Made by a program: the position numbers and the translations under genes | Notes under the pieces: generated by a model | The model's database searches: none | Seen by the model: only the letters and a program-made list of their open reading frames with translations | What the model was told of the DNA's origin: nothing | NCBI GenBank assembly: GCA_011800805.1 | Contig: MPNW01000037.1 | Span: 1,007-65,006 of the forward strand | DNA length: 64,000 nucleotides | Reading direction: 5' to 3' | Origin: Hirudo medicinalis | Lineage: Eukaryota; Annelida; Clitellata; Hirudinida; Hirudinidae | Shown: positions 60,001 through 64,000 of the stretch, piece after piece | Position numbering within the stretch: position 1 is the stretch's first letter | Layout of the letters: every line of letters starts with the position of its first letter

Positions 60001-60527
60001 TAAACAGATTAAGTAGAAACTCTGATCTATTTTACTAAATTCAGACTGAATCTTTTACTTTAACATCCCGAAAATTATTCATTAAAAATCCACATTGTCT
60101 AATTGTTGTCAAAACCTCTCTTATTGCTGTTCAGGTTTAAAATGTGACTCCACTCACCGATCTATTCTATTTTGCAGATTCTCTCTTTAAATCCAATCGA
60201 GATGTGATATCCTTAACCTCCCAATTGCAAGATGGTGGCCGCAACTCCGTGGCCGACGGCTCATCTGCTTTTCCGCTCGCTTGTACCTTCTGCTTCCCAA
60301 CTCCTCCATCCAGGAAAGCGACTATGAAGCTCATTTCTAGGCTGAACTGCAGTGGATTGAATGAGACGCCCCTCGTCAATCCCAACTCAAGGCTCCCCCC
60401 AGAGCACTGGGTGGTTTTGCCATGTGGGCAAGATGGCTCTAGTGTGCTCGCCACCACTACAAACACTGGAAACAATAACAAGTCGAACACTCTGGACAGG
60501 AATGAGAGAGACCTGCTTCTCAATTGA
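48001..60527 (+). CDS. SUEL-lectin / CUB / sushi-like single-pass receptor
   Basis: Ten exons in phase: 48001-48088, 53042-53204, 53644-53753, 54946-55669, 55999-56189, 56937-56990, 57753-57840, 58973-59186, 59660-59756, 60178-60527; total 693 codons including stop. Exon 1 encodes a signal peptide (MLHTLLVCLFFTGTGTE). Residues about 33-119 are a SUEL galactose-binding lectin domain: VIIVTSAFYGR carries the YGR motif, and RPCRIDLVPYLEASYQC the final motif; eight cysteines. About 150-350 is a CUB-like domain (ECPWRIHVSKGQRIKIHLFD) with an inserted Ser run. About 370-415 is a four-Cys CCP/sushi-like module (VYCNSSGERWHLVCRNGSW). Residues 445-468 are one membrane helix followed by CRKK. The cytoplasmic tail of about 220 residues is Ser/Asn-rich. 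The lectin start resembles EVA-1, which has two SUEL domains and no CUB; this is a different architecture. Ligand and partners unknown. Confidence 0.8.
48960..49219 (+). other. Exon-like open frame in receptor intron 1
   Basis: After a good acceptor (TTAATTGCTTAG) at 48960 the frame of receptor exon 1 would read TTTSEDSSR, then a TAG, then a 70-codon open stretch beginning RLPGWRPHDDIYIHR. The TAG prevents a simple coding role. It could be an alternative 3' exon giving a tiny secreted peptide, a decayed exon, or a site of sequencing error. Confidence 0.25.
50000..50345 (+). mobile_element. Composite SINE family A, fullest copy
   Basis: Left module (50015-50105) contains GAGTAGGTCTACCTGCTC, AATACCGAGTCAACACGCCG and GTAGCCAAGACCAGCCGAGG. 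The tRNA-like body (50162-50234) has TGCTCCCGCATGGTTAAG, the B-box GGATTCGAATCC and GTTGCGGGAGGA. The tail has CTAATCATCTAGCTATGAAA and CGGACGTTAATGAAC and ends GTACTACTATGCAGC. The left module and tail also occur at 63333-63560 without the tRNA-like body. Located in receptor intron 1. Confidence 0.75.
51795..51986 (+). other. 63-codon GC-rich ORF in receptor intron 1
   Basis: ATG ORF immediately after an AG (TTTGGTAGC), clearly richer in G+C than its flanks, reading MRPAGMHREIIEQIADWVTT and ending AEPGVYCTQGNQLIL. Its last residues resemble the start of a SUEL domain (Y-C-x-x-G-N-Q-L-I-L), but no donor follows and the frame ends at TGA. It could be a remnant of a second lectin domain or an unrelated gene. 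Confidence 0.25.
52412..52774 (-). other. 120-codon antisense ORF nested in receptor intron 1
   Basis: ATG at 52774; the first 75 codons have mixed, protein-like composition (MDVQLPVEDGGELELNDSMD, FIEQLYPDCIFSDCLF), the last 45 are low-complexity hydrophobic and AT-driven. The front part may be a real exon of a nested gene with a donor before the low-complexity tail. No homology is recognised. Confidence 0.3.
55759..55943 (+). other. Candidate alternative terminal exon (secreted receptor form)
   Basis: After the acceptor TTTCTCACAG at 55758 an open frame begins GVQEYEKNANKYLKQ if joined to a donor at 55605 inside the CUB exon (GAG-G/GTTTAA). It runs 60 codons to a TGA, ending FFNRIYHKAIET. 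Phase matches. Use of this exon would remove the sushi-like module and membrane helix and give a secreted SUEL-CUB protein. Confidence 0.3.
58523..58607 (+). other. Candidate alternative cytoplasmic-tail exon
   Basis: Acceptor TCTTTAAAAG and donor GTAAGC flank 85 bases that complete the split codon after the membrane helix and read PICTSISRALASFRRGSSAG then DMFSREGI. It has the same entry phase (2) and exit phase (0) as the exon at 58973-59186, so either one can join exon 57753-57840 to exon 59660-59756, but the two cannot be used together without a frameshift. Confidence 0.4.
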
Positions 60528-61301
60528 GAAACACCTTTGTTTGTAGTACTCGTTATTAATGCAAATTATTATTTAATATAATGAATGTTAATTGGGCATC
60601 ATTATAGTTTCTTTATCCTAGCTATGGTACGATTCAACAATTAACAAAATTTAAATTATAACAAATAAATTTTTATTATTTTTATTGCTCATCAGCGCTT
60701 TAGTAGACTATTATTTAATTATGATATCTCTAATATTATTTGTCATTCAATATCACTAGCTATTGCAAAGTTTTAAAATATTATGTGATCACTTAGAACT
60801 GCCAACGTCCGTTGTTAGTGAGAGTCTTTTACTCGAACTGTTTAGCAATAATTCTTTCTCAACCTCGCCTTTCCATGGACAAGAACTAATAGATTTTCAA
60901 TGAATCAACCAATCAAACAGTCAATCAATCGATGAATCGATCAATTAATTTTCATTCTTTTAATGATACTTCTTGATACTTTAAAAGACAATTTGCTCCG
61001 AATATTTCCTGATTTCTTCCTCATTCCATGAATTTTTGAATTTATTGTTACACGAAAATTCCAGCTACTTCAAGGGCAAATTTTTCAGCATTTTTTCATT
61101 TTTAAACAAATTTGCTATTTAAACTTAAAGCAGAGGATTATACTTGAGGAAAACTTGCCGCTTTTAACAAATTAAACGCTAACTGAAGATGTCCAATAGT
61201 TTCTTATATTAATAAGTTTACAATCGCTACCTTTACAAATGGCTCCTGGCTATCGCAAACAGTTACTTGAAGTAGCTGCTGTAAATTGAGGTTATGTCAT
61301 A
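60528..61301. other. 3' flank of the receptor gene
   Basis: AT-rich 3' untranslated sequence and spacer with AATAAA-like signals. No gene seen. Confidence 0.4.
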
Positions 61302-61415
61302 AGGGGCCATCCATAAATGACGTCACGCATTTAGGGGCGGGAAGGGTTCAAATATTTGTGATTATATGTGACGAGGGGACAGGGGGAGCTAAAAAATGTG
61401 ACGTCACAAGAATTG
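61302..61415 (+). mobile_element. Probable end of a DNA transposon or MITE
   Basis: GGGGCCATCCATAAATGACG followed by TCACGCATTTAGGGGCGGGA, then GTGACGAGGGGACAGGGGGA and TGTGACGTCAC. G-rich sequences opening with GGGCCxTCCATAAATxACGT are, as far as I recall, a widespread transposon terminus in invertebrate genomes. No matching inverted terminus is seen nearby and no transposase, so this is a fragment. Confidence 0.45.
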
Positions 61416-62790
61416 AAGATTGTGGAAACAAAAAAATAACCAGATCAAAATTTTGTATCACCAGATGTCATTTGAATCCATCTTGGAATTTGCTGAATTA
61501 GGCTTGTTAACGTAGATGAGTAAGTTACAAATTAAAATTTAAAATTTGTTTAGTTAATAGGTATCAGAAATATGGGTCGCTGAACTTTGACCGAATGCCA
61601 ATAACAAGCGATGGTTGAGAGACTGTTAACTTTGGTTCTGGAGTACCTAATAATAATATTTGAAGGATAATGTTTGAATCGAGTTAAAGGTATTGGAAGG
61701 CTCTATTTGGGCAATGTACTTAAACCTTTTTATGTTCATTATTTAAAAAAATATTGTCAATTAAAACCTTTGAACCCGTATAAAAATTATTTTTCGATTT
61801 TTTTTTTTACTTATTTGTTCAGAACATTATAAAAAATACATATTCCAAAATAACATGACAATGGGGAGGGTGGGGTAAAAATAGGTCAAATTGATAAATA
61901 AAAAAACACAATAAGTAAGTTGTAATAGTATATATAAAGTTAAAATAGAAATGAACTCCCACAGAAAATATCCAGTGGAATGGCCTCGTTTCGTTAACTG
62001 CAGCTTTCCGATTTCTCCAAAGAAAAATCTTAATCGTAATCCAATCCACATCCTAATCGCATGTTTATAAAAGTAATATTCTGTATTTGATCGAGTAACT
62101 ATCCGTAACTAATACCTAAACTTTTATAATAATTAATATGAGCACCTTTGTCAGGTTGCCAATTGTTTATTGAGTAAACAGTAAAACGAGTTTGGCTCTA
62201 ACACAATTGATTCATTGAACCGGGATTGTTCTAATATAAGCCCAAATATTTGACATGACCTGCTTTTCGACATACAATGCCTACAGATGTTAATTTAATT
62301 TTTCTGAATTTATTACTTCCCTTAATGGAGGCCATGTTTGATTTCCCCGAGGAGGAAAATTTGATTGCCAATAAAATATAATGACATGAGACGTCAGTAA
62401 ACGGCGAGGAAGAATGGCTTCAAAAATCATAGATTAATTTAGACTGTTGAATTGAATTAATAATTTTCAAATAGTTTAAAAAAGAGGTGGAGATGTATTC
62501 TAACAAAATCAAAACTTTCTAGTACCACTTTCTTTAAATAGACAAACAAATATGGCATCAAAGTTAAATGAACAGTAATTTAAATTTTACAATTAAACCT
62601 AAAAACCAAAATTTTGAAAAATAATTAAGTAAAAAAATATCCAAATCTGTAAATAGAGTAGCACATGTTAAACCTTTAACTGGATTTATTTAGGCAGAAA
62701 TAATTTAATCAAAATCTTGCATCATAAAAGTAACAAATTAAAAATAATAAAAAACTTTGAATTAAAATCACAAAATTGTATGTTAAGTAT
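61416..62790. other. Intergenic, nothing recognised
   Basis: AT-rich spacer. Two overlapping minus-strand ORFs at 61819-62051 are Phe/Leu/Ile-rich and read as AT-driven noise. Confidence 0.4.
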
Positions 62791-62955
62791 TTAATGTTTG
62801 CCATATTTAATCCCAACAACAAATCGTGACTTTTTATCAAATAGATTCTTCCGAGTTGTGGTTTCTGAAATTATATCGCCATGAACAGTTGACAGTTGAA
62901 GCTTTTTGGCGTGGCTACTTATCCGTATTTGAGTTTGCGTAAGTTGGGCAGACAT
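62791..62955 (-). CDS. Candidate 54-aa microprotein
   Basis: ATG ORF on the minus strand in an AT-rich flank. It begins MSAQLTQTQIRISSHAKKLQ, continues TVHGDIISETTTRKNLFDKK and ends FVVGIKYGKH. Composition is balanced and basic, with no low complexity and no membrane helix, unlike the AT-driven ORFs around it. It may be a complete small protein or the only coding exon of a short gene. No family is recognised; conservation in related genomes would decide. Confidence 0.4.
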   Translation of the reverse strand: MSAQLTQTQIRISSHAKKLQLSTVHGDIISETTTRKNLFDKKSRFVVGIKYGKH

Positions 62956-63332
62956 GGTTTTTTCTCTATAAAAGGCTTGATTTTAATTTGGATTTCTAGA
63001 TAAATTTTCACTTTTTTGGACAGAAGGGCAGTTTCGATAATTAATTGTTATTGTTTGGTACGAAAAACGTTTGGCCAAGTTTGCTTCATACTCTTACTAG
63101 TCATATTGTGTTTACTTAAAAATCTGCCTGTTTTTCTGAAGAATGTATGGCATTACAATTTTACATCTCTTGCATTTTCTAGATATTGCACTTAATTTAA
63201 CACAAATATTGCATAACACCATTTTGAATGTTCTTAGTCATATTTTTAATTTATATTTATAAACACTTTTTATTTAATAGCCAACAAATTGGGCATTTGT
63301 TTTATGTATGCTTTCCAGCATTCTGGGGGATG
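62956..63332. other. Upstream flank of the microprotein ORF
   Basis: AT-rich, no recognisable feature. Confidence 0.3.
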
Positions 63333-63575
63333 ATAGTATATTATTGAATAATGAGATTATTAGGATAGAGCAGGTCTACCTATTCTATTTCATAAACCTT
63401 TCCCAGTTGTACTGCAATACCAAATCAACTCGCTGGATTAGCCAGGACCAGTTGAGGCATCCCTATTTCCCAGAAAATGGTTTTATGCCAATATCCACTG
63501 CTGGAGGATCTAGAAAATGATGACTAGCTAATTATTATAGCTAGCTAGTAGCCAGGCATATTCCCAACATTCTGT
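63333..63575 (+). mobile_element. Second copy of the SINE-A left module and tail
   Basis: Matches 50008-50120 (AATGAGATTATTAGGATAG, CAGGTCTACCT, TACTGCAATACCAAATCAAC, TAGCCAGGACCAGTTGAGGC) and then the tail (CTGCTGGAGGAT, CTAGCTAATTATT, CTAGTAGCCAGGCA). The tRNA-like body is missing between them. A 70-codon open frame over 63308-63520 is part of the repeat, not a gene. Confidence 0.6.
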
Positions 63576-64000
63576 ACTTTATATAACTTTATATGTTTTA
63601 TCAAGTGTTTGTTGGAGGTTAGACTAGCTGAAATGTTTTATTTATTTTTATGTTAAAAAAAATATTGTAAAAAAGTTTATTTACACCATCTGTTACCAAA
63701 CTATTTAATCATTAACTTTCGATTAAGATTTAATTCTTTGTTTGGCAGAGTTATTCCAAGAATTTATTTGTTTTATTGTTTCAAAAGAGTTTTAGTTGAG
63801 ACTTAATTTCTAAATAGTGTTTTATTCCTAACATAAGAATTTACTCAATTTGAGACTTAAGTTTGAAATGTTTATCAGGCCTGGGACTTGAGAAATAATC
63901 CTGATTTATAGATCGGATGACATCTGTAGACGATTAATGTTTCTCTCCTTTAACTTGTTCATGATGCAGATGTCTGTGAACTTAAAACAATTTCCAGAAT
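63576..64000. other. Intergenic to window end
   Basis: AT-rich, no feature seen. Confidence 0.35.

Noticed and set aside
61819..62051. Two overlapping minus-strand hydrophobic ORFs
   Set aside because: AT-driven Phe/Leu/Ile/Tyr composition in two frames at once; no support.
63308..63520. 70-codon ORF near the window end
   Set aside because: Coincides with the repeat shared with 50000-50345; open by chance within a repeat.

Overview
The window is nuclear DNA of an animal. Genes are split by many GT-AG introns of about 50 bp to 5 kb, the sequence is AT-rich, and CCCTAA/TTAGGG-type telomeric repeats occur at the left edge. The gene set is metazoan: a SOCS-box RAB40, SNAP-25, stomatin, TEX9, DJ-1, and a lectin/CUB membrane receptor. 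Modest introns and SUEL/CUB extracellular modules would suit an early-branching animal such as a sponge, placozoan or cnidarian. I cannot fix the phylum from the sequence alone.

Layout. 1-1.1 kb: telomere-like blocks and a 24-bp minisatellite. 1.7-3.9 kb (-): SNAP-25. 4.9-5.2 kb (-): unidentified small ORF, divergent from SRBD1 (Tex-type S1 protein, 5.6-13.6 kb, +). 13.9-17.4 kb (-): TEX9, head-to-head with RAB40 (17.5-20.2 kb, +). 20.9-22.4 kb (-): DJ-1/PARK7. 22.9-23.6 kb: 3' end of a non-LTR retrotransposon. 25.4-26.9 kb (+): unidentified 241-aa protein. 27.4-29.8 kb (-): TRMT1. 31.4-37.0 kb (-): stomatin, whose introns carry retroelement debris. 38.6-44.2 kb (-): three unidentified genes in tandem. 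44.2-48 kb: mostly non-coding. 48.0-60.5 kb (+): a ten-exon single-pass receptor. 60.5-64 kb: a possible DNA-transposon end, a microprotein candidate and a repeat shared with the 50-kb region.

The most interesting object is the receptor. Exons with matching phases give signal peptide - SUEL (galactose-binding) lectin - CUB-like - CCP/sushi-like - transmembrane helix - cytoplasmic tail of about 220 residues. It has a possible pair of mutually exclusive tail exons and a possible secreted isoform. I do not recognise this exact architecture as a named family.

The genes do not form one pathway; they are mostly housekeeping, membrane-trafficking and cilia genes. Several conserved genes need a single-base correction to stay in frame (SRBD1 twice, TRMT1 once, probably two of the unidentified genes). 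This most likely reflects residual indels in the assembly, and it affects how any ORF here should be read.
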